DNA from: Tetracentron sinense
Lineage: Eukaryota > Streptophyta > Magnoliopsida > Trochodendrales > Trochodendraceae
DNA: 64,000 nucleotides
Assembly: GCA_015143295.1 (NCBI GenBank)
Contig: CM026551.1
Span: forward strand, 14,371,827-14,435,826
Direction: 5' to 3'
Shown here: piece by piece, positions 53,601 to 60,275 of the stretch
How positions within the stretch are numbered: the stretch's first letter is position 1
Layout: each line of letters begins with the position of its first letter
Translations under genes and position numbers: made by a program
The notes under the pieces: generated by a model
Told to the model about the DNA's origin: nothing
Database searches by the model: none
What the model saw: the letters and a program-made list of their open reading frames with translations, nothing else

Positions 53601-56600
53601 CGACGAACCCGACCAGACATCCTTCTAGAGCCTTATCTCCGACCCTCTCCCTACCCGGAAGTGAAAAAAAGGCACTACCAAACCCACCGTAGCCATAATC
53701 CCTTTCCAAAAGCCCAAACCATGAGAACCTCTTACCTCCCGAGGAATCCAACAACACTTCTCCCCGTACTTCGCTGCAATCACCTCTCACCAAAGACTGT
53801 CTCTATCCTCCCCAAATCTTCACACCCACTTGCCTAACAAGGCTTTGTTCATTTGAATTAGCGACTTGAGGCTCAACCCTCCCTCTTCCTTGAGACAACA
53901 CATTTGGGACCAAGCCACTAAATGGTACTTAGCATTATCCCTTCTGTCAGTCCAAAGAAAATCCCTCTGCCTCCTCTCTATCAATGTTGCTACTAAACGA
54001 GGGATGGTGAGGAAAGACAAGTAATAAGCCGGGAGGTTCTGCAACGTACTCCGGATCAAAGTAAATTTCCCCCCTTTGGACAAATAGGAAGACTTCCACC
54101 CAGATAATCTTTTCTCAATACGATCTAAGACCGGATTCCACACTGATTTCTTCTTATAGCTCGCTCGCAACAGCATCCCTAAATAAACAGAAAGAAGAGA
54201 GCCCACCCAGCATCCTAGGCAAATGGCCAGATGATTCATAATAGGAACCTCCCCTACCTTAATAATTTCAGACTTGGCCAAATTAATTCGGAACCCCGAC
54301 ACTACCTCAAAACACCTAAGAAGACATCTGATATTAAGAAGGTCCCTTCTCGAAGCCCAACTGAAAATAAGAGTGTCATCCGCAAATTGGAGATGTGAAA
54401 TCCTAAGGCCATGGCTACCAATTCGAAACCCTTCGAACAAAATCCCTTCTGCTATAATAATTTAGTTCATTGTCGTCACTCGATGCATACAAATACGAAG
54501 ACTAGACAAAACTAAATTCATCGTTGCTCTGGGGCATCAAATTCCTCTTCTTTGTTCTGCTACTGATCTCACATCGAGAGCAACTCCTTGTTCAGGGTCA
54601 TCTGATGAGAGATCTTCCCCCGACTACGAGAAATTGGTCAAGCAAGAGGCTACCCTCTACTCACATCTATCTCTAAAAAATAGTTACCAAATTCTCATAT
54701 TATACGCATATAATGCATTTAGGAGGGATCACCGTTTTAAACAGTGTACTTTTGCCATATTACATATTATACGAGTATCGCCCTATAATACACGTATTTC
54801 CCTACTCTCTACATTTCTTCGATGAACCAATGGTACAAAAATAGGAAAGACATAACAATCTTCACCCTTGCTTCCACAATCACTCACTATCAAGTCAATT
54901 GTGCACAACATTATGTTTTATATGAGAAACTAGTGATCTGTTTATGCAATACACAGATCACCAACTTATGGGTATATCTAATTGACTAGAAGCTACAAAA
55001 TAAAGTCCTTAAATTAGGAACTGGCATTGGCCTGCACTGGATCATCAAGCTATAGCTTAACAAAAATGTTTCAAAATCTCAGCAGTAAAGTGATAATCAG
55101 GACTTCAAGAAAAAACAACAGAAGTTATAAAATTCCACCAGATATTAGAGAAACACAAAATAATAAACCTTTGGTTGCTTCATTTTTTTTTTTTATCGAT
55201 AAACCAAATGTAAAAAAAAAAAAATGTTAATGAATATATATCTTCCATTGATCCTTTCTAAGCATATCAACAAGCAATAGCCCAATAACTCTTCTATAGC
55301 TATGAAAATGAATCAAAGAGTTACAAGCAAGAATAACAAGGTTGTCAATTTGAGCATATTTAAAAATATAACGAGTAATTAATAATTTTAATCATGAGTC
55401 TTCAGAGAAATTTACCTTTATATAGTTAGAAACAGCCTCTTTGACCATCTCATCTTCTTCCAGTGAGAACCGCTTACCTTGCACCAAATCTTTTTTCTTA
55501 TTTTTTTTCCCCTGATTAGCGACATCAGGTGTAGGGAAGACCTCTACATGACCTGAAAACCTTACTCTCTTTGGCGTTCCCTTATGTTGAGAATTTCTGG
55601 AAAGATCAGCACCTTCAGTCCTCTTTTTGGTTCTTGGCACTCCCTTATCAACTTCTCCTTCTGAAACATCCTTGACTGTCTTGGTCTTCTTCCTCTTCTT
55701 TTTGTCAGTTTTTTCCGTCTCAATACCAAACACGTCCTTTTCCATGTTTCTTTTCGTCTTGCTACTCAAACCTTCATTATCTTCGTTTCCTAAGACCTCT
55801 TCATCTTCCATTATTAAATTTCCTTCCTCATTCAGCTTCTCCGTCAAGATTTCTTGCAAACAAGCTTTGATTTCTTTCTCATCCTTCTTTCCTTTGTTCC
55901 TCCTTTTCTCTGCATACTCAATATTTTCTATACCATCTCTATCATCCTTTCCTTTTCCAACCTCTTTACCATTTGCAATGCTTCTCTTCCCCTTTTTTTC
56001 ACCACCCTCCTTGTCCTTTTTCCCTTTCTTGTTATTCTTCTTATTCTTTTTATCCCCACCATCTAAATCCTTTATGTCAGTGCACTCTTCTTTCTCAGTG
56101 CTTTTCCATTCCTTTATTTCCTTATCTTTTCCCAGTTCTTTATCCTTAAGAATTTCTGCTGAGGGTGAACTCAAATATTCTTTATCCTTGTTCCTCTTCT
56201 CCTTCGTCTTCCTCTTCTTCTTCTCATCTTTTGTAGATTCCAACTTGGTCTTATTCCCTGACTCTTCATCCTTGCTGATTTCCAGATTCTTAACATTATT
56301 CCTCTCTCCCACATAACAATTTTGATCAGGAACCTTTTTATGTTCATTTTCCTTGTAATCCGCATCATCACGGCACTCATCTTTCTTCACTTTGTTTCTC
56401 TTTTCCTTCTTTCTATTCTTCTCATCTTTCGTAAATTTGAACTCAACCACATTCTCCTGCGCCTTCCCATTATTCGTATGTTCATGTTTCCTCTTCTTAT
56501 TCTCCCCTCCTACAAGATCCTTTCCGTTTACAGCCTCCTTTCCGACAACATTAAAACCCAATTCATCTTTCCCCTCATCCTTCTTCATTTCCTTTTTCTT

Positions 56601-56768
56601 CTTTTTCTTACCATCATCCTTCCTCAAATCCACCACTCTATTTTCTACTTTCCTATCAGTTGCATGTCTATTATTGATCATCTCTTCCACAGAGTCACCC
56701 TCACTCCCCTTCTTTTTATTACTGTTCTTCTCTCTCTCATGGTGTATGTCTTCCTCTCCTCTTCTCAT
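16136..56768 (-). CDS. Myb/SANT protein, REB1/DMTF1-like; 9 exons over 40.6 kb
   Basis: Nine minus-strand exons: 56768-55416, 48311-48227, 38955-38844, 38630-38518, 20865-20768, 20559-20483, 18613-18539, 17651-17589 and 16298-16136. All introns are GT..AG, all phases match, and the sum is 2139 nt (712 aa plus stop). Residues 1-400 are Lys/Glu-rich and probably disordered and nuclear. [16 protein letters not shown] (400-415) leads into [12 protein letters not shown] (431-442), the first Myb-like helix region. Then come [20 protein letters not shown] (480-499), [11 protein letters not shown] (507-517), [17 protein letters not shown] and [13 protein letters not shown], and finally [20 protein letters not shown] near the C-terminus. 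This order matches plant DMTF1/REB1-like proteins, annotated as putative RNA polymerase I termination factors. The DNA-binding nuclear role is inferred. Introns 1, 2 and 4 (7.1, 9.3 and 17.6 kb) are filled with transposons. The start is the ATG two bases after the acceptor CTTTGTAG; another in-frame Met lies at 56807. Confidence 0.9.
16299..17588 (-). other. Intron 8 of the Myb-like gene
   Basis: 1290 bp. Only short frames on both strands; no bounded repeat recognised. The longer antisense frame at 17261-17497 has no recognisable motif. Confidence 0.7.
17589..17651 (-). CDS. Exon 8 of the Myb-like gene
   Basis: Acceptor CCATGGCAG, donor AG|GTAACT. Encodes [21 protein letters not shown], 63 bp. 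The block [17 protein letters not shown] is a strongly conserved signature of the plant family. Confidence 0.92.
17652..18538 (-). other. Intron 7 of the Myb-like gene
   Basis: 887 bp with no transposon end or coding signal that I recognise. Confidence 0.7.
18539..18613 (-). CDS. Exon 7 of the Myb-like gene
   Basis: Acceptor TTTTTCAG, donor AATGT|GTAAGG. Encodes [14 protein letters not shown] then [10 protein letters not shown], 75 bp. The donor is placed at GTAAGG rather than two bases earlier because only this choice keeps phase 2 into exon 8. Confidence 0.9.
18614..20482 (-). other. Intron 6 of the Myb-like gene
   Basis: 1869 bp, containing a complete hAT-type MITE at 19449-19803. The remainder shows only short frames. 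Confidence 0.7.
19449..19803. mobile_element. hAT-type MITE, 355 bp, in intron 6
   Basis: Ends are CATAGTTACCAA on the left and TTGGTAACTATG on the right, a perfect 12-bp TIR that extends imperfectly over CCCGTATTATAC. A perfect 8-bp target duplication ATTAGAAC flanks it (19441-19448 and 19804-19811), which fits hAT. A partial relative lies at 54680-54800 in intron 1 of the same gene. Confidence 0.88.
20483..20559 (-). CDS. Exon 6 of the Myb-like gene
   Basis: Acceptor CTTTGGGCAG, donor TG|GTATGT. Encodes [17 protein letters not shown] then IVSACCEKW, 77 bp. Matches the family block in which a Trp and the motif ISDKLSTR precede a conserved CC.KW. Confidence 0.9.
20768..20865 (-). CDS. Exon 5 of the Myb-like gene
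   Basis: Acceptor CATGAAACAG; donor ATG|GTTGGT gives phase 0. Encodes [15 protein letters not shown] then [17 protein letters not shown], 98 bp. It carries the Trp and acidic residues of a Myb/SANT first helix. The upstream intron is the giant intron 4. Confidence 0.9.
22170..22437 (-). repeat. Tandem duplication inside the LINE, beside the copia element
   Basis: Two units occur. One is 22355-22432 (reverse complement AAGTCCTTTGAGGAC..GTGAGAAGACTTG..GTTTAATCTGTTGTC). The other is 22180-22263 (AAGTTCTTTTAGGACC..GTGAGAAGAATTT..TTTAATCTGCTGTT). The LINE segment GCATTGCA.GGTGGG..AAACT also occurs on both sides of the copia element (22275-22345 and 26833-26890). The simplest reading is that the LINE had a tandem duplication and the copia element landed in one unit. 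Confidence 0.55.
22522..25855 (-). pseudogene. Copia pol remnant (PR-IN-RT-RH)
   Basis: Protease/pre-integrase part at 25158-25600 ([18 protein letters not shown] block in broken frames, [20 protein letters not shown]). Integrase core at 24400-25120 ([30 protein letters not shown]). RT at 23000-24000, with [26 protein letters not shown] and [17 protein letters not shown]. RNase H remnant at 22560-22800 ([21 protein letters not shown]). The RT catalytic box reads YVDA instead of YVDD, so a metal-binding Asp is lost. In the RNase H part the block GAGCAGGAACCTCAATCT is duplicated (22661 and 22708). Confidence 0.85.
25870..26178. mobile_element. AT-rich insert in copia gag
   Basis: About 310 bp of CCGAATTATTCCCGAA-rich sequence separates the gag N-terminal part from the pol region. 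Its right end (reverse complement GTGACAAAGTTGGGGTTCGG then GAATAATTCGG) resembles the GTCACTAAGTCGGAGTTCGG then GAATTATTC motif upstream of the PP2 genes (4675, 14894). The two may share a repeat family, but the boundaries are approximate. Confidence 0.4.
26193..26576 (-). pseudogene. Copia gag remnant
   Basis: Starts near 26576 with [15 protein letters not shown]. After a frame change it continues with [40 protein letters not shown] and VKEIWDAVT, the usual plant copia gag N-terminal domain. A 39-bp in-frame tandem duplication repeats 13 residues ([13 protein letters not shown]). It ends abruptly near 26178, where an unrelated AT-rich insert (about 25870-26178) replaces the gag middle region. 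Confidence 0.8.
28490..28740 (+). repeat. Local 45-bp tandem duplication in a short open frame
   Basis: CTCTCCAACGTAACATCTCTT..CAGCGGC occurs twice (28602-28646 and 28647-28691), within a plus-strand frame (28498-28788) and a minus-strand frame. Neither frame resembles a known family. It could be the 5' part of a captured gene fragment lying with the cyclin-like exon downstream. Confidence 0.35.
29519..29630 (+). pseudogene. Cyclin-D-like exon fragment
   Basis: After an acceptor-like GGAATTCAG, the plus strand encodes [15 protein letters not shown] followed by VRRVDI, then a stop after about 25 further residues. The block PSE.AAAVA.SV is typical of the C-terminal cyclin fold of plant D-type cyclins, and the splice-acceptor context fits an exon edge. 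No other cyclin exons are visible nearby. It lies antisense inside intron 4 of the Myb-like gene, so it is probably a captured or duplicated fragment. Recognition is from a short motif only. Confidence 0.4.
29640..30333. other. Intron 4 stretch, nothing recognised
   Basis: AT-rich intronic sequence to the right of the cyclin-like fragment. No frame, repeat boundary or RNA gene that I can support. Confidence 0.45.
30334..30530. mobile_element. GGAGCC-type MITE, copy 1
   Basis: Left end GAGGTGGAGCCAGGAATC, right end CCCGGCTCCGCCCCTC, which are inverted relative to each other. A relative with the same middle (TCATGG.CC.TC, then TTTCTAAAGAA.A..TT..TTTCAAAAGTTTAAGGGG) lies at 59767-59915 inside the Helitron. 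This GGGGCGGAGCC terminus is common among plant MITEs. Confidence 0.6.
30600..30770. repeat. Relative of the 5.3-kb and 12-kb foldback repeats
   Basis: Contains GTGGTTAAGATTCACTCATCC, AACCTTGGTTTT and GGGGTGTTAAAATGAACACTTA. These resemble motifs in the repeats at 5262-5700 and in the foldback MITE 11920-12304. Probably a small diverged member; no target duplication identified. Confidence 0.4.
30870..32325. mobile_element. hAT-like element related to 50316-51251
   Basis: Begins CAAGGTTCTAAATGTCGATATC and shares with 50316-51251 the blocks ATATCGCAAGATATATCG, GAAACTTTAAGAAATGTTAAAATA and TTCATTTCTCAATCAA. Its right end is unclear (near 32325, after GACGATATATCGTCGATAA). A Tyr/Gly/Pro-rich antisense stretch at 31290-31620 might be the C-terminal tail of a hAT-type transposase, but this is weak. 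Confidence 0.5.
32401..33042. mobile_element. MITE-like element with GCTGTCAAT-type ends
   Basis: Left GTGCTGTCAATTTGGC and right (reverse complement) GGCCTTGCCTGTTAATGGGC are related inverted ends. The interior has Pro/Gly-codon-like GGCCC repeats and an AT microsatellite at 32588-32625. No coding gene. Boundaries are approximate. Confidence 0.4.
33043..34107. other. Intron 4 stretch, no gene recognised
   Basis: Short frames only, and no clear element ends. Confidence 0.4.
34108..35019. repeat. Two tandem C-tract repeat units, probable LTR fragments
   Basis: Segments 34235-34585 and 34690-34990 are diverged copies. Shared blocks are TTGAGTAATC, GAATCTTTG.G.ATTAAGTTTA, CAACTCACTAA and CGACCTCACCCCACTTTA. 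Each ends at a GTTACAGACCCCC motif. C-runs of 17, 18 and 24 lie at 34108, 34542 and 34996. The repeated GTTACA ends suggest LTR remnants; this is inference. Confidence 0.5.
35030..35990 (-). mobile_element. Possible LINE ORF1 remnant
   Basis: Minus-strand broken frames give [20 protein letters not shown] near 35610-35690. Further down come pieces such as VEGGGKSFG and [12 protein letters not shown] (35040-35350). This hydrophobic/basic pattern recalls the ORF1 nucleic-acid-binding protein of plant L1 elements. No complete frame remains and the match is from memory of the family style only. Confidence 0.3.
35991..36896. other. Intron 4 stretch, nothing recognised
   Basis: No coding signal. 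A C-run lies at 36850-36862 directly before the next element. Confidence 0.45.
36897..37960. mobile_element. MITE-like element invaded by a LINE fragment
   Basis: Left end TAGAGCTGCAAATGGAG and right end (reverse complement TAAGGTGTCAACGCAT) are related. Both arms carry inverted TTCGGATAT / ATATCCGAA-type repeats. The LINE piece 37226-37795 sits inside and separates the arms. Without it the element would be about 490 bp. Confidence 0.45.
37226..37795 (-). mobile_element. 5'-truncated L1-type LINE, zinc-knuckle end only
   Basis: A minus-strand frame of 133 residues (37749-37348) contains the RT-associated zinc-binding domain: [20 protein letters not shown] (C..C...H....C), then [12 protein letters not shown] and [13 protein letters not shown]-run at 37229-37237 on the plus strand is the poly(A) tail. 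It closely resembles the LINE at 52696-54465, so the two are one family. A clear target duplication was not found. Confidence 0.82.
37961..38517. other. Right end of intron 4, nothing recognised
   Basis: Intronic sequence between the MITE-like element and exon 4. Only short frames. Confidence 0.5.
38518..38630 (-). CDS. Exon 4 of the Myb-like gene
   Basis: Acceptor AACTGTAG, donor AAAG|GTAATT. Encodes [34 protein letters not shown] and MKK, 113 bp. The motif [15 protein letters not shown] is a strongly conserved second/third Myb-helix segment of this family. Confidence 0.93.
38844..38955 (-). CDS. Exon 3 of the Myb-like gene
   Basis: Acceptor TTGATTGCAG, donor GAAG|GTCCGT. Encodes [38 protein letters not shown], 112 bp. 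The ALPWRP and WTPEEY blocks are the family's linker and Myb start. Intron 3 to exon 4 is only 213 bp. Confidence 0.93.
39116..40288. mobile_element. MITE/hAT-like element with GATTTGAATCG repeats
   Basis: The left part (AATGCTGTCAAAACTGAATC) and right part (GATTTGAATCGTATGACTC..CGCAAGATTTTACC) carry inverted GATTC/GAATC motifs. The same motifs fill the element at 41476-42255. A possible 8-bp duplication TCTGGAGC/TCTAAAGC flanks it with two mismatches. Boundaries are approximate. Located in intron 2 of the Myb-like gene. Confidence 0.4.
40560..43075 (+). mobile_element. RTE-clade LINE, decayed, in intron 2
   Basis: Plus-strand fragments in shifting frames match plant RTE reverse transcriptase. 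[16 protein letters not shown] lies near 40728, and LTKLFNDIL/VPIYKNK-like text near 41060-41150. FGF..P..LRQLM lies near 41230-41310, and the block after the YADD-like box (LEFWRDTL) near 42345. The C-terminal [24 protein letters not shown] and [11 protein letters not shown] lie at 42650-42850. The 3' end carries a (GAT)n run near 43060, usual for RTE tails. It is 5'-truncated and full of stops. A 780-bp TIR element splits it. Confidence 0.72.
41476..42255. mobile_element. TIR element nested in the RTE LINE
   Basis: Ends are GGTTGTTAAAT and ATTTAACAACC (11-bp perfect TIR). The subterminal regions are rich in GATTCGATTCAAATCG-type inverted repeats. The RTE reading resumes after it: the block before ends in VMDEF and the next begins LIDVHTQW. 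A clean target duplication could not be found. It has no transposase. Confidence 0.6.
44452..44930 (+). repeat. Tandem duplication inside the LINE RT region
   Basis: Two units offset by about 290 bp. Each encodes DGI(D/N)FD(H/R)ISNEN.EWLK and KDM(T/S)(N/D)DKALG.DDFTIFF with a similar lead sequence CAACTAT.GGC.TAT. The duplication is within the retroelement and predates much of its decay. Confidence 0.7.
46888..47587. mobile_element. Insert splitting the LINE zinc-knuckle region
   Basis: LINE-like reading stops after [13 protein letters not shown] text and resumes at [11 protein letters not shown]. The intervening 0.7 kb begins with GTGTCTCGTGTCGAAACGTG and ends with TGTTTGTGTCTGTGTAACATAG. 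These GTGTC-rich termini recall the 540-bp element at 48736-49275. No exact boundaries or target duplication seen. Confidence 0.45.
48227..48311 (-). CDS. Exon 2 of the Myb-like gene
   Basis: Acceptor GTTTTCAG, donor ATAG|GTAATC. Encodes [18 protein letters not shown] then [10 protein letters not shown], 85 bp. It joins exon 1 (..NYIK) in phase 0 and exon 3 (GAALPW..) in phase 1. Isolated between 9.3-kb and 7.1-kb introns, it is easy for automatic annotation to miss. Confidence 0.92.
48736..49275. mobile_element. hAT-type MITE, 540 bp
   Basis: Left CCGAGTTACATAGGCAC and right GTGCCTAGGTAACACTG are imperfect TIRs. A perfect 8-bp duplication CAAGTAAT flanks it (48728-48735 and 49276-49283). 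The left side carries an ACGAC pentanucleotide run (48790-48820), and an AT microsatellite lies at 49160-49182. No coding gene. Confidence 0.83.
50316..51251. mobile_element. hAT-type non-autonomous element, 936 bp
   Basis: Ends CAAGGTTCTGAATATC and (reverse complement) CAAGGTTCAAAATCTCG, a 9-bp core TIR. The flanking 8-bp duplication is ATTTTACG/ATTTTACA with one mismatch (50308-50315 and 51252-51259). The interior has many ATATCG.. and CGAAATTTCG palindromic repeats. A longer relative lies at 30870-32325. Confidence 0.8.
51592..52045. mobile_element. hAT-type MITE, 454 bp
   Basis: Left CATGGTTCAAAAAC, right (reverse complement) CATAGTTTGAAAAC. A perfect 8-bp duplication ATTAAAAC lies at 51584-51591 and 52046-52053. 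The interior is packed with ACTCG/CGAGT motifs (GAGTAACTCG and similar) able to form hairpins. Confidence 0.85.
52696..54465 (-). mobile_element. 5'-truncated L1-type LINE in intron 1
   Basis: The poly(A) tail is a T-run at 52699-52708. A minus-strand frame of 206 residues (54440-53820) holds the RT part [20 protein letters not shown] with the intact FADD box. It continues with [20 protein letters not shown]. After frameshifts, 53594-53154 covers the RT-to-knuckle region, and 53250-53002 holds [20 protein letters not shown]. It is the same family as 37226-37795. Truncation falls just upstream of the FADD box. Confidence 0.88.
54680..54800. mobile_element. Partial copy of the CATAGTTACCAA MITE
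   Basis: TAGTTACCAAATTCTCATATTATACG and GTGTACTTTTGCCATATTACA correspond to the left half of the hAT MITE at 19449-19803. No matching right end was found, so it is truncated. Confidence 0.6.
55416..56768 (-). CDS. Exon 1 of the Myb-like gene (Lys/Glu-rich)
   Basis: 1353 bp, 451 codons, opening with [14 protein letters not shown] and ending ..AVSNYIK before donor AAAG|GTAAAT. Most of it is low-complexity KKK/KDE text, likely a disordered, nuclear-targeted region. The C-terminal 52 residues hold the conserved [12 protein letters not shown] and [10 protein letters not shown] blocks. The antisense Phe/Ser-rich frames here are mirror images of this composition. Confidence 0.92.
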
Positions 56769-56769
56769 G

Positions 56770-57187
56770 TCTACAAAGAAAAGTTCTTCCTGGTAAAAAA
56801 TGTGCATCCGGAAAAAATGTGAAAATAGTTAAGAGAGATGGAAAAAAATAGAAACTAAGATTTCTCTACATCAACAAATCCCAATATATCAAATCAGAAA
56901 AGCAAAACCTGGTGAGTTAAATAGCTTTACTCTCGATCTTGGCCAAGAAATGCTGGAAGCTACAAAATAATAACTAAGTTAATACAATTAAATAAATTAT
57001 ACTAAAATTGAATTTTGGAGACCATAAACCCTAATATAAACACATGGAAATTCTATAGAGATTTCACCGCAGCTGAATTACTATTTGGGCCTGCACGTGC
57101 AACTGTGCAAGGCATGTGCAAGTCTTTTTTATTCAGCTGATGGTTATCATGAATAGCAAATTTGGAATATATATATAAATAAATCTA
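56770..57187 (-). promoter_or_regulatory. Probable 5' UTR/promoter region of the Myb-like gene
   Basis: Two bases upstream of the chosen ATG is an acceptor-like CTTTTCTTTGTAG (56771-56783, minus strand), suggesting a non-coding leader exon further right. A donor-like CTCACCAG|GTTTTG lies near 56910. No TATA box is placed with confidence. The region ends at the Helitron insertion. Confidence 0.4.
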
Positions 57188-58031
57188 TCTATACTAATAT
57201 TATATGTTGGTTGATGCCACGTGGCATACCTCAAATCTCTTGATTCTTTCTTCAGGTTGATGCCACATGTCGTCTTACATGGCAAAATTTATTTGGCTCA
57301 TGGTAACTTAAAGTTACTTGGACTAATAAATGTATTTCTTAATAATAAACCTATTAATTACACTAATTAAATATTTGTCCACTTGAATCCCCACTTGCTT
57401 ATCCTTTCACCAACCGTTAACTTCTCATCTCCCACTGTGAGCCTCTTCAATTTCCACTTGCTTATATATCCTCTTAGCAACCGTTACCTTCTCATCAATC
57501 TAAAATCAATTGGTGATATCCACATTTTAATACATTTTTTTCTTCTATTTTCTTTCTCATTAACTTTCTCTTCTAGTCAGGTAGCGTTAAAACTAATTTA
57601 AACAACAAAACGTAAACAGTTACTCATCTTCCCAAAACTCCAAACAACTGTACATCTTCCCAAAACGTCATATTAAATCCTTACTGGTTAAATGATATCC
57701 AAAAAAAAATCCTATTGATTATGATATATCTCTGGTTTTGGCATCTCCCATCTTGTCTCAAGCACTTATAAATCTGCAAACCCAATATCCAAAAAACAAA
57801 GCTCAACCTATGAATCATACCCTCCAGTCTCCAGCATTGGGTCAAAAATCTCAATCTCGAGATGGGATCACAGCTAATATAAGTCGAAGCTGATTGTGCA
57901 GAAATTGAGGTTCAGAAGCTGAGCAGATGGGAATCATTTGATTTTCATTTGTTTTTATTAATTTTGGTTGTTTTATGCTGATTGGGAATCAATGATGATT
58001 GACTAATTGGCATTCCCGACTCGAATTGCAG

Positions 58032-58111
58032 GTGTGACTCTTCTTTGATGAGCCTGAACCCGGGGTAACCATTGTTGAGTTTACACAGACCGAGGTTCCT
58101 GAAGAAGACAG
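58032..58111 (+). pseudogene. Captured AHA1-type co-chaperone exon
   Basis: Acceptor ATTGCAG at 58025-58031, then coding FFDEPEPGVTIVEFTQTEVP followed by EEDR, then donor AG|GTTGG. The block matches the C-terminal region of plant AHA1, an activator of Hsp90 ATPase. The first codons are out of frame with the rest (a TGA at 58035 in the main frame), so the fragment is broken. Other AHA1 exons are absent. Confidence 0.6.
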
Positions 58112-59457
58112 GTTGGTTTTATTTTCTTGGTTTTCTCTCTTGGAATTTTTCATTTGTAATATTTTATTTCCTTTTGGGGTGATTTTTTTTATGCATTTAA
58201 TTTAAAATGAAACGTGATACATATACTAAAATTCAACCGTGGTTGAGAATACTGAAAGAGGATGGCACAAGCTTATCTTTCACAAGATAAAGGCACTTTT
58301 TTTGGTTTGGGAATTTGAAACTTTTCACAAATAGCATGTATTTTATAACCATTTATCTTTCTTTTAGCCCTCATTTTGTTTACCCACATTTTAAAGGCTT
58401 TTGTGAAAACGTATTAAGAGGACGATCAAGGGTCACCCGGATGAAGACAAATTCTTCAAATCTGAAGAGGATTTGCAAAGAGAGATGGTGATATTAATAG
58501 AAATTATAGATAGGGGGAAGTGAAAAGAGGGGAGGAAGTCACACACCCGATTGTAAAGGATAAGAGACTTTACAATCTCATTTTAGTTTGTTTCAGATTT
58601 CATCATGGAAGAAGCTACCGGTTCGGCACCATACTCTTAAGGAGGCTAACAAATCTAATCCCTTCTCTCTACTGGAACCCCCCCCCCCCCCCCCTCCCAA
58701 AAAAAGTGTCCATATGTGACTGTCTAATGACTCGGCTACAAGAAATGTCACTAGATTATCATTTCAGCATGGAACAAGAAGTGGGTTCTTTCACATGGTC
58801 ATTCTTCTGATTTAATGGTAAATTCTAATGGATTTAGACTTCAATTATAATTATGTGTTCATGTATTCTCTTTGTAGGAGAATCCCTTTTCGGCATTACA
58901 GTTTTGTTAGTAAAATTGTAATTTTTTTTTTAATAAAATTGTAATTTCATTTTTAGGGACGACGATTGTTTGGCGGATTCAAGGTCTTGGTAATTATTTC
59001 TTATCTGTGCTTTTTCTTTAGCATGATGGTTTTATTTCTTGCAGGTGCTTATTAAGGAACCCAACATTTTTTATTACAACAATTTCAAAATTTTCTATTT
59101 CTTTTTCTTCTTGTGAAATGACCGAAAATGGCTAATTATTTCAAACAAACAATTGTCGGCCCCTGCGACAGTAAGATTGAGTACTATTCCATGCTCTACG
59201 ACAGAGAGGGTAGAAGATGATCTGACACCCGATATTACTTCAGCTTGTCTTCTTGCTCGAGACCACATTAGGGTTATTGATGATATAAGAGAAGATGTTG
59301 CTACAATTGGACCTTGAATGCCAATAATAGATGGACTGAAATTGGGGTGATATCAATGGCAGTTATATTTCATTTTTTTAATGATGTATCAAAATTTTCT
59401 GAATTTTAAGAAATAAAATGACTATATTATCACTATTAATATCATCCCGGCACGATA

Positions 59458-59570
59458 TTACATGTAATGAATGTTGGTTGTTATTTGTTTTTCATGATGA
59501 ATGTTTGTTCATCTAACCTATGTGCATTCTTGATCTATAACATAAAATGCATTCTATTGATATATATTCT
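59458..59570 (+). repeat. Left arm of a 113-bp perfect inverted repeat
   Basis: Every base from TTACATGTAATGAATG to GATATATATTCT is complementary to 60388-60276. The arm lies inside the Helitron near its 3' end; the partner lies outside it. Confidence 0.93.
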
Positions 59571-59766
59571 AATTTCCTTTTTTTTTAAATGGCAACAATA
59601 TATGGACTAAAATTGGGGTGATTTCCTTGGCGCGCAGGTATATTCCATTTTCTCATATATGAATAAATTTTAAAGTTAAACCAGAAAATTACTATCATAC
59701 CTTTATTAATATCATCCCGGCATGTCATTTATCTACCCATGGAAAAGCTTCCCATGTTCTATTCAA

Positions 59767-59915
59767 GGGCTGAGTCAGGATTCTCTTGCGTTTTGAACGC
59801 CAAGTTCATGGGCCGTCACCTCTGTTTGCATCCGTTTATAAAGAAAAAAATTTATTTCAAAAGTTTAAGGGGGCGCTAGAGCCCCCGTCCTCCCTGGCTC
59901 CACCCCTCTCCAAGG
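59767..59915. mobile_element. GGAGCC-type MITE, copy 2, inside the Helitron
   Basis: GGGCTGAGTCAGGATTCTC through AAAGTTTAAGGGGGCGCTAG to CTGGCTCCACCCCTC resembles 30334-30530 throughout. No clear target duplication. Confidence 0.5.
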
Positions 59916-60275
59916 CTAAACCCTTGTGAATACTATAGGGAATTTTTTTTCCCAAAATTTCAGTCTCCACCCCTGGTTCTATATCTGATCAAAACAAACT
60001 TCTTGGGGGGTCGTCGAGGGGTGTCTGGATTCCTTTGTCTTTAGTCTTATGAGTTCTTAGATCTAATATATTTTATTATTTTTTAATTTTGTTTATTCAC
60101 ACCCGCGCGCATCGCACGGGGTCTTTGCTAGTATATATATATGCTGATACATTTACAGTGATAGATAGGATATAATGAAACTCCACACCTGCATATATGC
60201 ATTGCAATTAGCATTTTTTTACAAATGAGTCTGTTTCTCTTGTTTTGCTTTTATATATATATATATAAGGGTTTA

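Larger units (their letters stand above)
48312..55415 (-). other. Intron 1 of the Myb-like gene, 7.1 kb
   Basis: Bounded by donor AAAG|GTAAAT after exon 1 and acceptor TTTTCAG before exon 2. Holds three hAT-like elements, a truncated LINE and a partial MITE. The stretches 49284-50307 and 52054-52695 show nothing further that I recognise. Confidence 0.85.
57188..60131 (+). mobile_element. Helitron, non-autonomous, 2944 bp
   Basis: The 5' end TCTATACTAATATTAT follows an A (57187). The 3' end CCCGCGCGCATCGCACGGGG..TTTGCTAG, followed by T (60132), has the hairpin and CTAG terminus of plant Helitrons. Insertion between A and T and the absence of target duplication and TIRs fit the class. No Rep/helicase frame is present. 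It carries an AHA1-like exon (58032-58111), unidentified coding-like segments and a GGAGCC-type MITE (59767-59915). It lies just upstream of the Myb-like gene. Confidence 0.85.

Noticed and set aside
55627..56822. Plus-strand Phe/Ser/Leu-rich frames of 229, 166 and 134 codons
   Set aside because: They lie antisense to the Lys/Glu-rich exon 1 of the Myb-like gene. AAG/GAA-rich codons read backwards give CTT/TTC, so these frames are composition shadows.
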